DNA of 44,239 nt from assembly GCA_031268215.1 (NCBI GenBank), contig JAIRXP010000044.1, positions 1 to 44,239 of the forward strand. The letters run 5' to 3'. Source of the DNA: Bifidobacteriaceae bacterium (GTDB taxonomy: Bacteria > Actinomycetota > Actinomycetes > Actinomycetales > WQXJ01). The notes under the pieces were generated by a model. The model had not been told where the DNA came from and did not search any database. It saw only the letters and a program-made list of their open reading frames with translations. Below, piece after piece: positions 36,001-43,986 of this stretch (the stretch's first letter is position 1; every line of letters starts with the position of its first letter). A program made the translations under genes and the position numbers.

Positions 36001-38729
36001 GTCACGCAGTCCGAAATGACGGCATCGAAGCCGATGTCTTCAGCGTTCGCGTACCACTTGCGGCTGTTCGCTTGATCATTCCAGGCCGGCGTCGCCGAAC
36101 TGATAACGACGCCCGGCTTCCAGCCCTCTACCTGCAGTCGGCGGTCAATCTCCCGGGCAGCGTGATTCCCATAGAGGTCCCAGGCGTCAACCGATAGGTT
36201 CCCGTCCGCTGAAATCGGCTGGTCCTCGCCGAGCACCTCAGCCGGAATCCCTAGGAAAGCGACCCTCCAGACTTCATCATCTGGGTCCCACTGCGGTGAG
36301 CACGAATCCTGAATACCGCCATCCAGCACGCAGGGGACCGTAGTGATATGTGAATCACCGTCCGGATTCGGGTAAGTCAGGGTCACCGCGCCACGAAGAT
36401 TGCCGTCGCTGTCCGCGGTGCTGCTTCCACTCGCGCTAAGCCCCTCCGGCTTGTTGTCACCGCCAAAGCCGATGAATCCGTCGGAGACGGTAACTGTCAC
36501 TTCTACCGGCTCGTTGCAGTAGTACGGGCCGGAGCCTTCATCGCAGTCGCCGGCCGAGAAGCTATCCTCAATCGCCGGAGCGACATGATCGTAGTAGAAG
36601 GCCAGGTCTGGCGCGGTCTCGGTGATGTTCTCGGATGTATCCACCGCGTAGAACCGAACATCGAAGCTCCCCTGGTCAGCGGCGTTGGTCTCGCGGGCTA
36701 TGTCGCAGTAGAAGTCAGTTCCTTGCGGGTCTGGCCGCGAGCAGGTGCCTATGCCCCCGCTGGCCACCGACTCCGCGGGGTCCGCCTGGGCCGCTTCACG
36801 TACTTGAGCTTCGGTGTAGCTATCTGCGTTCTTGGCCCAGACAACTCCCAAGAGTCCAACGCTGTCTTGGGCCGTTAGATGCACATCTGACCACAAGGAG
36901 GTCCAGGTTTCTGGGGCCGTGAACTCGATGTCTGGCGCGCGGGTGCTAGTGGGTCGTCTGTCGATGGTTGGGAATTCAGTGTCCGGGATCACTTGGAACG
37001 TGGCCGCCTGACCGCCCCGCTTCAACGTCACGTGGGTGATTTCCACCACGCCGTCCTCGTCAGCTTTGAGATAGAAGCCACTGATCGGCGTTGAATCGCC
37101 AGGATTAAGCACAAGCTGCGCTGCCCAGCCTCCCAGCAGGTCAGAGCTGATCTGCGTATACGGAATCTCCCCTTCCGGCGAATACCAACCATCATCCGTC
37201 GGCTGAACCGCGTACTGCGGAATGTCTCCGAACTGGGTCGTGTAATAGACCGTATTCGTCCCTGCGGTCTTGAGGACCACTATCTGAGTCTCTGCTGGGA
37301 TAAAGCTGCCGCCGTCCTGGGGCGTGCAACCTAACCAGGGGCCGTTGTCCACGCTGCACATCAACCGAATCCAGCTACCCGAATCCAACAGGCCGGCCGG
37401 ATCGACAGGCGTCTCGTCCTCCGTCGGCTCAGCGGTCTTGATTTCCACGCTCTGTCCGTCGCTGACGCTGAACGTGTGGCCGCCGCCGGTTCCGGTCCCA
37501 TCCCAAGTCGTGTCGGTTACTCCGTCCACCTTGACCTCGGTGAGGTAATGACCGGCCGTCGGCGTGGCCGTAGCCTGGACAGACGTTCCCTCTGGGACCC
37601 AACAGCCAACCTTGGCGCTGCCGCTGCCGCCGCTTTCGGCGCAGACTCCGTTCACGTCATCGGGAACCACTGCTTCGACGGTGTAAGAGGTGTCATCGCT
37701 ATCCCCAATCTCAATCCAAGCGAAGTCGTCAATCACCACGTGGAAATCTTCCTCCAGGGTCCATTTCGTGATGGTCCTTGGTCCCTCCGGGGCCGTCAGA
37801 GTCTCGGTGAAATAGGTACCGCGTGTCGAACTGTTGCCCAAAAGGATCTTCTCGCCAAATGGCCCGCTCACCTCGGTGGCAATCGCCGCCACAGGATCCG
37901 CGGCCTCGATTGCCGGCGGCTCCAGGGGTTGTATCCCCCAATCATCCTCGTCACAGAGGTAGCCGTTAGCGCCGGTCTGGCAGTCACTGGGAACGAAGCC
38001 AGGTATGACCAGGCCGGTCGGCGGATAAGCGACGATCCGCGCCGCCTCTTCAGATGGCGTGGCGAACTTGGCGACCAATGTCACATTGGAGGCGGACGTG
38101 GAATCGGTCCAAGATTGCTGCCCGGCGTCGCCGCCCAACGCTACCGCGGCGGCATCGGCGGTGAAGGACTCAACATAGTTGCCGTCGCCCGCCAACGCCG
38201 TGAAACTCAACCTCCCAAAGTCGTTCGACCATTCAACGACGGTGGTCTCCGCGTCGCTGATCGAACCCGGGTAGGCTCCGGATGCCCAGGTGCCGCCGCT
38301 GTTCTTCTTCAGGGTGTAGGAAAGCGGGTTGCTCCTCGTCAGGCCTTCGCCCGCAACGTGGATGTAATGGCCATCGGGGCCGCTGAGGGCCGTCGAGGCC
38401 CCATCCAGATATCCCTCCACGCCGCTGATCTTGTATGACCAGGAGTCTGGGTCGAAGTCCTCCAGCACCTCGTTCACTTCATAGCCCTCTGAGTCATTGC
38501 CGCTCATCGGCAGGTTCCACTCCGTGCCCCCGCTCTTGACGGTGACGGTCGGCGCGGCGACGCCGCGCAGGGAGTTGAACAACGGATTGCCATCACCCGG
38601 TTGAACCTCAATGGTGACCTCGAAGTTCTGGGGGACTGCCCAAGCACCATCTGGGGCGATGGGTGCCAAGGCGGCCGCGACCATGGCCGCGACCGCAGTA
38701 AAGGCTGCCCAGTGTTTTGCTGTCTTCAT
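33069..38729 (-). CDS. Giant secreted, membrane-anchored Ig-like repeat protein
   Basis: A 1886-residue protein. An N-terminal signal peptide (about 1-31, ending APDGAWA) is followed by a very long extracellular region of beta modules. At least five are introduced by DKTxP or DRTDP and carry strands like FYRSDRRATIVVEDRNF and FYGQARTATLTVQEHNF, i.e. Ig-like bacterial adhesin modules. A single C-terminal span (FYGSVIGAAALLGGLFWLI) ends in a short basic tail (RKNRDRSGGRAHAA). No LPxTG motif is present. It therefore faces outward from the membrane with its C-terminus inside, the reverse of the 2033-residue fn3 protein. AAGGAG lies 5 nt before ATG 38729. Probable roles are adhesion or scaffolding of the surface apparatus. 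Confidence 0.92.
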   Translation of the reverse strand: MKTAKHWAAFTAVAAMVAAALAPIAPDGAWAVPQNFEVTIEVQPGDGNPLFNSLRGVAAPTVTVKSGGTEWNLPMSGNDSEGYEVNEVLEDFDPDSWSYKISGVEGYLDGASTALSGPDGHYIHVAGEGLTRSNPLSYTLKKNSGGTWASGAYPGSISDAETTVVEWSNDFGRLSFTALAGDGNYVESFTADAAAVALGGDAGQQSWTDSTSASNVTLVAKFATPSEEAARIVAYPPTGLVIPGFVPSDCQTGANGYLCDEDDWGIQPLEPPAIEAADPVAAIATEVSGPFGEKILLGNSSTRGTYFTETLTAPEGPRTITKWTLEEDFHVVIDDFAWIEIGDSDDTSYTVEAVVPDDVNGVCAESGGSGSAKVGCWVPEGTSVQATATPTAGHYLTEVKVDGVTDTTWDGTGTGGGHTFSVSDGQSVEIKTAEPTEDETPVDPAGLLDSGSWIRLMCSVDNGPWLGCTPQDGGSFIPAETQIVVLKTAGTNTVYYTTQFGDIPQYAVQPTDDGWYSPEGEIPYTQISSDLLGGWAAQLVLNPGDSTPISGFYLKADEDGVVEITHVTLKRGGQAATFQVIPDTEFPTIDRRPTSTRAPDIEFTAPETWTSLWSDVHLTAQDSVGLLGVVWAKNADSYTEAQVREAAQADPAESVASGGIGTCSRPDPQGTDFYCDIARETNAADQGSFDVRFYAVDTSENITETAPDLAFYYDHVAPAIEDSFSAGDCDEGSGPYYCNEPVEVTVTVSDGFIGFGGDNKPEGLSASGSSTADSDGNLRGAVTLTYPNPDGDSHITTVPCVLDGGIQDSCSPQWDPDDEVWRVAFLGIPAEVLGEDQPISADGNLSVDAWDLYGNHAAREIDRRLQVEGWKPGVVISSATPAWNDQANSRKWYANAEDIGFDAVISDCVTGDTNNDGVCDDTRPQSGLKSYTLQIGTGAEVSRLYGPADYSGSFPWMDRISNTYTREEVDQLAAAGCPNDGECLITITATDLAGNRTVQTARVYLDRTDPAVDSISFQADDNAQADADKSTVGLVNGVGGYGHFGKEDVVIKVGVSDPGSASLQGSGAKEVRLFFQDLDSGTTEAKTVAVTNGVATYTVDADFKGVVSARVWDNLDHDSVEAFAARKLILETASRHGAEAHISSALSRTKAGNDADGLPLFASDVTVTMTVTDTYAGIGSVGCEYTTEQNPEPRACAPARDGWTKDGGDADDADAWTKATYAFTVTDDSNNIAVDWWVEDRAGYKTWAHGDTQPQPGPVDKRACLSLDKTAPKVVSVTWNNVSPDPENRTFYRSDRRATIVVEDRNFIAGRAPVKTGGTATGWQQTGAPGDWTYRVAINYTRDADYLAAAESVAVTDRAGNSLAPVLRLPDWTLDKTTPTIAISYDNNAASGGNFYGQARTATLTVQEHNFQASRIVLTDTSALADGFQGVVSGFSWELGAWRSAGDTHTASLRFASDGKFAFAATVADKAGNTGAPLARQEFYIDLTKPEIEILQVPSGDLLADGTAIVSGESVAPVVVVTDNINLGESDHSEISLELNAVDSRSRELAEPVLARVAQGSSFSFAELAALRASDGIYNLQVKATDNAGQEQTQDVTFMINRFGSVYLFDSATQDIVTAANPVQEPSDIEITEFNVNPLLEREVKVIRNGQDTSILKESDFTVTTGEEHGWNKAVYAMPASLFDEEGSYEVRLWTKDEVGNVSQNDVPRQDAEDSGKIECTAAQWATLIEDCAEGAAVDFRIDKNAPAIAVAGLEEGGEYRVKSLPVRFEVTDFFEDNIDLVDVKVGGKSLNPKQLDDSEWEVTVPNAFTPQSVVFTARDKSGRESVREIGDVLVTSNKIAIWFNNKPLFYGSVIGAAALLGGLFWLIIAWQRKNRDRSGGRAHAA

Positions 38730-39685
38730 AATGACTCCTTAGCGGATGAGAAACGGAAGTGCGTGACCACCTGGGTACCGGTGGCTTCCTCGGGATCGAG
38801 CGGCTCACCCGAGCCGCCCGGTTGAACTGGTTCTCCGGACTGCTCCGGCCCAATGACTGTGGTGCCAGTAGGACTGACCGGCGGCGGTGGCGCCTGTCCT
38901 GCCCTGAAGGCCACCGCCGCCTGAGCCGCCAGATCCATCACGGTGGTGCCGGTGGGACTGGCCGCCGGCGGCGCGCTCGCATGCCTTGGCGCAACCGCCG
39001 GGGCTGCGGGAGTCGCCTCATTCATCACCGTGGTACCGGTGGGACTGGGCGTTGGAGGCACGCTCGCATGCCTTGGCGCGACCACCGGGGCTACCTGAGG
39101 TGCCTCATTCATCACCGTAGTACCGGTGGGGCTCGGCGGTGGAGGCACGCTCACATGCCTCGCCGCAACGCCCGGGGCCGCCTCAAACGCCTCATTCGTC
39201 GCTGTAGCGCCAGTCAGATTCGCCAAAGCGGGTGCCTCGACCGGCGTGGCCGGGGAGGCCGGGGAGGTCGGTTGGTCCATGGGCGTGGTCCCGGTAGGTG
39301 AACTCGGAGCGGCTGGGGCGGCCAGCCAAGCTGGCCCGCCAACCGGCGCTGCCACCTCCGCGCCGCTCATTATGGTGGTGCCCGTTGACGTGGCGGAAAC
39401 CACCGGCGCGGGGCGCCGCGAGATTGGCGCCGCCGGTGCGGGCAAGGCCTCACCATCCGCGCTGGAATCCGGCGACAAGTGACCGGGCTGGCCGGTGCCC
39501 AAGGTCTTGCCAGCGGCGCTGGCGGCCTGCAGCTCAGCGATCCCCCGGGCACTTCGCCTGCCGCTCAGGACACCAATGGCCTCTCCGACATGCAGGGAAA
39601 AGAACAGCACCACAGCCCCCACGCCGGCCGCCCCCGCGGCCGCGAAACAGATCGCTGACAGCAGCGAATACGTCTGATAACTCAT
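38726..39685 (-). CDS. Membrane protein with repeated TGTTVM-type threonine motifs
   Basis: A 319-residue protein. One membrane span (about 8-30) is followed by a Pro/Ala-rich, probably unfolded tail. The tail holds eight copies or variants of a short motif: TGTTIM 101, TGTTPM 131, TGATAT 158, TGTTVM 187, 216 and 246, TGTTVI 273 and TGTQVV 302, spaced 27-30 residues. A basic loop (SGRRSARG) after the span suggests a cytoplasmic tail. The motif has the Thr and hydrophobic +3 pattern that FHA domains favour when Thr is phosphorylated, and the gene directly follows a kinase. I infer a multi-site docking platform. ATG 39685 was chosen for the ATGA overlap with the kinase and the GGAG ahead. Confidence 0.85.
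   Translation of the reverse strand: MSYQTYSLLSAICFAAAGAAGVGAVVLFFSLHVGEAIGVLSGRRSARGIAELQAASAAGKTLGTGQPGHLSPDSSADGEALPAPAAPISRRPAPVVSATSTGTTIMSGAEVAAPVGGPAWLAAPAAPSSPTGTTPMDQPTSPASPATPVEAPALANLTGATATNEAFEAAPGVAARHVSVPPPPSPTGTTVMNEAPQVAPVVAPRHASVPPTPSPTGTTVMNEATPAAPAVAPRHASAPPAASPTGTTVMDLAAQAAVAFRAGQAPPPPVSPTGTTVIGPEQSGEPVQPGGSGEPLDPEEATGTQVVTHFRFSSAKESL
38765..39385 (-). repeat. Coding repeats: eight Thr-motif units
   Basis: Eight related units of about 81-90 bp encode (S)PTGTTVM-type motifs with a Pro-rich spacer. Three central copies also share VAPRHAS-type spacers and are close at DNA level, so the array likely grew by duplication. Confidence 0.85.
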
Positions 39686-41415
39686 TGCTTCTTCTCCGCT
39701 CCGCTGTGCCTGCCCACTGATGCACGAGCATCCGCCAGGGCCTCCGGTATGGAGCGGCAATCCTCTTCCACGGCCGCGTCGACCGTTCCCGGCAGGCATA
39801 TCAGGCCACTCGATTTCTCTTCGATCAAGTCCAACAGCCCATCCAACTCGCTGGCCTTAACGCCCGCGTTGATGAAACGATCCGGATAGCCGGCCAGCAC
39901 CTGGGTTGGCAAGAGCAACGCACCGAACGCGGCCACGTCGCTTTGCGCCGTGGCGGCGTCCACAGCCTCCACCATCCGGCGCAATGCCTCCCAGTACTCC
40001 TCGTAGTCCACTTGCCCCAGCTTTTGCCCAGCCCGGGCCTTGAAACCAAAGACCTGATTGAATAAGCCAGCCTGGGCCCAGAAGTCAGCCGTCTCCTGGG
40101 CTGAATCCACAGCGTCCTGGAAGCCGGCCGCCGCCAGAGCGTCCCCATCAGCTCCCAGGTAGAAGAAGCCATAGGTCAGTCCCACTTGGTACGCCAGTTC
40201 GGACCAACCCGCGTGTTCCTGCAAGATCTCGCGGTGAGTAGCCAGCAGATCACTCCAAATAGTGTTGTCCGCAGCGGTGAATTCGTCAGTGTCAGAACGC
40301 ATCGCCTGGAGCAGTTCCAGATAGGTTGACGGATCGTCTGGTTTCAGATCAATGGCCGTCAGGAACTGGTCGATCTGGGCGGCGGAACCTCCCGCCTGAC
40401 TTCGGGCCTCGTTCATGACTTGCCGGTAGTCCGCGTTGCGCGCGCTGGTCGCCGCTGAGGAGCAGACAACTCCTCCTCCGGCCAGAATCACCGCCAAAGC
40501 GGCCGTCAAGCTGAACGCCGCCACCCGCCGGCGCAGGCCCTTCCGGTGAGCCTCGTCTATCTCGCGGTAATGCTGCAGGTCGTACAGCAACTCCGCGCAA
40601 TTCGCGTAGCGGTCTGCGGGATTCGCCTGAGTACACTTGGCGATGATCTTTTCCAAGCCACTCGACAGCACCGGGTTGACCTGCCGGATGGGATAGATCT
40701 CATAGGGCGGCTGGCTCGGATTATGGCCCGTCACCAGGTGGTACAGCGTCACACCTAACGAATAGATGTCGGACCGCGGGTCAGCGCGGTCCGTGTTGAC
40801 ATCGCCCATCAAGATTTCCGGGGCGGCGTAGCCATAGGTCCCCAGCGCCACTGTGCCCGCGGCTCCGGAAACTGACTGCAATTGCCCGCCCGCCCAACGT
40901 CTGGCCGTGCCAAAGTCGATCAGCACCACATCCCCGTTTGGCTTGAGCATGACGTTGGACGGTTTCAAGTCCCGGTAGACGATTGGCGGTGTCTGACCAT
41001 GCAGGTAAGCGAATACTCCCGCCAACTGCTTAGCCCACCGGATCACAACATCTTGGGGGAAGGCGCCGCCAGCCAGCGGAATAGTCTCGCTGCCCTGGAG
41101 CTTTTCGGTGCGGGCCTGAGCCAGCGGAGTGCCCTCCACGTAGTCCATCAAGATCAGCAGCGAATCCGGCGTCTCAAGCACGTCCGAGATCGCCACGATG
41201 TTGTCATGTCGCAGGTTCTTCAGCGTGTCAATCTCTGCCAGCAGAGACATCTCCGCTACCCGGTCATTGACCAGGCCCGCCCGCCGCACTTCCTTGATGG
41301 CCCACATCTTGTTGGACCGGTCGTTCCTGGCGTGCCAAACCACCGACATGCCACCAGCACCAATCTGCTCCAGCAGACGGTACTTTCCGTCAACAACATC
41401 TCCAACCTGTAGCAT
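39682..41415 (-). CDS. Membrane Ser/Thr protein kinase (first gene of unit E)
   Basis: A 577-residue Hanks-type kinase. Landmarks are GAGGMSVV (19-26), Lys41, YRDLKPSN (147-154) with catalytic Asp149, DFG 167-169 and the activation-segment end GYAAPE (195-200). After the kinase domain (about 12-285) a basic juxtamembrane stretch (HRKGLRRR) leads to one span (about 298-320). A helical extracellular domain of about 250 residues follows, with no PASTA repeats. The outer domain looks TPR-like in part (AYQVGLTYGFFYLGADGDALAAAGF). It matches the pkb2-type kinase of PFNA clusters. Its start lies 8 nt after the stop of a 43-codon leader ORF carrying a (CT) repeat, and its ribosome site (AGGA) overlaps that stop. 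Confidence 0.94.
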   Translation of the reverse strand: MLQVGDVVDGKYRLLEQIGAGGMSVVWHARNDRSNKMWAIKEVRRAGLVNDRVAEMSLLAEIDTLKNLRHDNIVAISDVLETPDSLLILMDYVEGTPLAQARTEKLQGSETIPLAGGAFPQDVVIRWAKQLAGVFAYLHGQTPPIVYRDLKPSNVMLKPNGDVVLIDFGTARRWAGGQLQSVSGAAGTVALGTYGYAAPEILMGDVNTDRADPRSDIYSLGVTLYHLVTGHNPSQPPYEIYPIRQVNPVLSSGLEKIIAKCTQANPADRYANCAELLYDLQHYREIDEAHRKGLRRRVAAFSLTAALAVILAGGGVVCSSAATSARNADYRQVMNEARSQAGGSAAQIDQFLTAIDLKPDDPSTYLELLQAMRSDTDEFTAADNTIWSDLLATHREILQEHAGWSELAYQVGLTYGFFYLGADGDALAAAGFQDAVDSAQETADFWAQAGLFNQVFGFKARAGQKLGQVDYEEYWEALRRMVEAVDAATAQSDVAAFGALLLPTQVLAGYPDRFINAGVKASELDGLLDLIEEKSSGLICLPGTVDAAVEEDCRSIPEALADARASVGRHSGAEKKQ

Positions 41416-41423
41416 GCTGGGTC

Positions 41424-41555
<132 letters not shown>

Positions 41556-41874
41556 GGCGTCTGCCTCCCTGGCTCGCGCCAGACCGAATAGGGGGGTTGT
41601 TGTGGCCGGTATTACTCGAGAGCCCACAATACCAGTTTCCGAGGTTAGGCAAGGCAAACGTCCCAGATGCCCCTCCCCCGTTCGCTGCGAATCTGACCCC
41701 CGCCGGGCCCCAACCGGCCCAGTGCCTCGCGCCAAACAGCCCAGTCAGCGCCCTAGAGCCCAGTGCCGAGGCCATGGCCGCCCGCCATCCCTTAACAAAT
41801 TGACCAGAGCCTTTGCCCATTGCGCTTCACCCCTTCCAGGCCTCGCCTAAGAACAGTTGCCTTGCCGCGGTTAG

Positions 41875-41920
41875 AGTTTGCCAGCGTTCCACGCCGCCCC
41901 GCAATGGGGAGTGCTGCCCA
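41875..41920 (-). promoter_or_regulatory. Palindrome site E with overlapping promoter
   Basis: TGGGGA-GTGC-TGCCCA at 41905-41920 (one mismatch). On the minus strand TTGCGG (41899-41904) follows directly, and CAAACT (41875-41880) lies 18 bp further on. The -10 is the weakest of the five. It is about 490 nt from the kinase ATG, much farther than the other sites are from their genes. Confidence 0.5.
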
Positions 41921-42241
41921 TGGCCCCCAACCATGCCGTTGGGCCTTGGGCCCGTCCCTCACCAAGTTCCTCGGGGTCGCCGGCGGCCCGGACGCGCTCA
42001 GGTCGCGTTTCCCCTGGCCACCAATCCCCAAGCGGTGCTCAGTGCGCCCCCTCGCTGACCCCAGCGCCCCGCGGACACGCACAGTTTCCCCCCGCCGATG
42101 CCGCCCCAAACTCTCCGCAAATCCGTCGCCGCTACAACCTTGGATGGCTTCCAACCACCCCCACCCAACCTCCGGCCGAGTCCCGGCCCTCGCGCGTTGT
42201 ATGAACGCCGCGTTGCCTGGTCCCCGTCCTCTTGGGAACGA

Positions 42242-43285
42242 TCAGCGGAAGCTGTTCGGGATTGATGCAGGGTCAAAGATCACTCCCCGATCCATCGCTT
42301 CCCACACGGCGGCAGCCGCCGCCCTGACGACCTCATTTGACGGGCCATCTAACGCTGGATCAAGCTCTTCGCCCGCCGGGCCGTCGTTGACGGCCAGCCG
42401 GTTCCCATCCACCCAGGCGACCGCCTCTCCACAAATCCAACGGCCTTCTCGCTGGACCGGCGCGGCATGGGGCCGCGCCAGCGCCGTCAAATCGCGGGCG
42501 ATTAACTGAGGCCGCTCGTGAGGAGCGGCCGTCAGGACATCCGCGGCGCTGGTGACACCGGTCAAGACAAGCAAGCCGACATAGCCGGCGTTCTTGGCGC
42601 CGGCCATGTCCGTGTCCAGCCGGTCTCCGATCACCAGGGGATTGCCGGCCCCCCGGCGGCTCGCCGCCAAGCGGAAAATCAATGGGTCCGGCTTGCCCGA
42701 GGCCTTTGGCCGGACGCCGGTCGTAAGCACCACCGCCTGGACCATCGCGCCGTTGCCTGGGGCCAGCCCAGACTCCGTGGGGATATTCCTGTCCAGATTG
42801 GTGGCGTAATAGGCGGCCCCCGCCTCAATCGCGTAGCAAGCCTCTTCCAGGTCCCGCCAGGTCAACGCCGGACTCCAGCCTTGAATGACCGCCTGGGGAA
42901 GCTCACTCGCCGCCGCCACCAACTCAAAGCCCGCACCCGTGACCGCGCCAGTCAAGCCATTCCCGCCCACCACCAACACTCTGGCGCCCGGCTCCATGTC
43001 TTCCGCCATGAGCTTGACGCCCGCCTCCGCGGCCGTCACCACGTCCCCACTCTTCGCCGGAATCCGCATTGATCCCAGCTTCGCGGCCGCCAGATCCGGC
43101 GGACGTGACGCGTTATTCGTCACAAAGACAAACTCAAGCCCATACTCCCGGGCCGCCGCCACGGCATCGGCGGCTTGCTCAACGGGTGTGTTACCTCGAA
43201 ACAGAACCCCGTCCATGTCGCTCAACGCGGCGCTGAAACACTCACGCAGCGGAGCATCAATCTCCAACAAGTGGCCGGGGCTCAT
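42242..43285 (-). CDS. HAD superfamily class IIA phosphatase (NagD/PGP-like)
   Basis: A 347-residue HAD hydrolase. Motif I is DMDG (Asp23 nucleophile, Asp25 acid/base), followed by GVLFRG. Motif II is FVTNNAS, motif III GKPDP, and motif IV IGDRLDTDMAGAKNAG. The C2-type cap between them marks class IIA, which dephosphorylates small phosphates such as 2-phosphoglycolate or sugar phosphates. The C-terminal 90-residue extension is of a kind seen in actinobacterial members. It overlaps the preceding gene by 4 bp (ATGA). In many actinobacteria this pair precedes tlyA; here the surface and secretion locus follows instead. The exact substrate cannot be read from the sequence. Confidence 0.92.
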   Translation of the reverse strand: MSPGHLLEIDAPLRECFSAALSDMDGVLFRGNTPVEQAADAVAAAREYGLEFVFVTNNASRPPDLAAAKLGSMRIPAKSGDVVTAAEAGVKLMAEDMEPGARVLVVGGNGLTGAVTGAGFELVAAASELPQAVIQGWSPALTWRDLEEACYAIEAGAAYYATNLDRNIPTESGLAPGNGAMVQAVVLTTGVRPKASGKPDPLIFRLAASRRGAGNPLVIGDRLDTDMAGAKNAGYVGLLVLTGVTSAADVLTAAPHERPQLIARDLTALARPHAAPVQREGRWICGEAVAWVDGNRLAVNDGPAGEELDPALDGPSNEVVRAAAAAVWEAMDRGVIFDPASIPNSFR

Positions 43286-43986
43286 TCTGGCTCCACGTAC
43301 TCTTGGCTCGCGGGATCCGCGCCCGCCGCCAAGGCGTCAATGCGTTCAAGCGCCTGGGCCACCCGCTCTGATTGGTCCTCCTCCAACCGGCCACGCGACA
43401 ACCGCTCCAGCCCCGCTCTCGCGACACCGAACTGCCCCATATCGCCTCTGGCCCCCGCCACTACGATCGCCAATTCGAAGGCTTCATCCTGGTCGAGCTG
43501 CTCCGCAGGAGACGCCGCCGCCAATTCAACCGCGTCTGCCGGCTTGCCGATCCCTCGCAGCGCGTCCGCCAGGATCGCCGCGTGGTGCTTGTCTCCCGCC
43601 AACCGCTGATAGGTCCGCAGTTCGCGCACCGCCTCCCCGTAACGCCCCGTGTAGTAGCTCGTCAAGCCCGCGTACTCGCGGACCACGGCCACTCGGCCAG
43701 CCCGGTCCGCGGCCGCCCTGGCGTGCTTGTACGCCAACTCCGGCACGTCCTCCAGGTACTCGAACACCATCGCTAAGTGCCGTCCAACCAACTCCCCGTT
43801 CTGCTCTCCGAGGCCCCTGAGCTGCGCTTTGATCCACGCTGGCAACGCCGCCGAGGTAATGTGGTCCGGCACATCAGGTACGTCTGCCTCCCCCAACCTG
43901 TTGTGTGGTTTCATTCGCCCCGCTTCGCGGCTGCGATTCTGAGCCCGGAGTTCTTCTCGTTCGTATCTATCCTGCGCCATAACCAT
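43282..43986 (-). CDS. TPR-like helical repeat protein
   Basis: A 234-residue soluble protein. A charged N-terminus (RYEREELRAQNRSREAGR) precedes helical pairs of TPR character: ELAYKHARAAADRAGR, VREYAGLTSYYTGRYGEAV, RLAGDKHHAAILADALRGIG. Such proteins, paired with a HAD-IIA phosphatase, are common next to the tyrS/tlyA region in actinobacteria. The function is unknown, probably protein-protein contact. ATG 43986 is taken as the start; an in-frame ATG two codons later is equally possible, with AGGA upstream of both. It is likely the first gene of a two-gene unit. The 253 bp upstream to the window end show no gene. Confidence 0.85.
   Translation of the reverse strand: MVMAQDRYEREELRAQNRSREAGRMKPHNRLGEADVPDVPDHITSAALPAWIKAQLRGLGEQNGELVGRHLAMVFEYLEDVPELAYKHARAAADRAGRVAVVREYAGLTSYYTGRYGEAVRELRTYQRLAGDKHHAAILADALRGIGKPADAVELAAASPAEQLDQDEAFELAIVVAGARGDMGQFGVARAGLERLSRGRLEEDQSERVAQALERIDALAAGADPASQEYVEPE

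Noticed and set aside
41820..42509. 229-codon plus-strand frame over the intergenic region and HAD gene
   Set aside because: It is antisense to the HAD phosphatase for a third of its length, has no ribosome site, and its composition is Pro/Arg/Ser-rich as in shadow frames.
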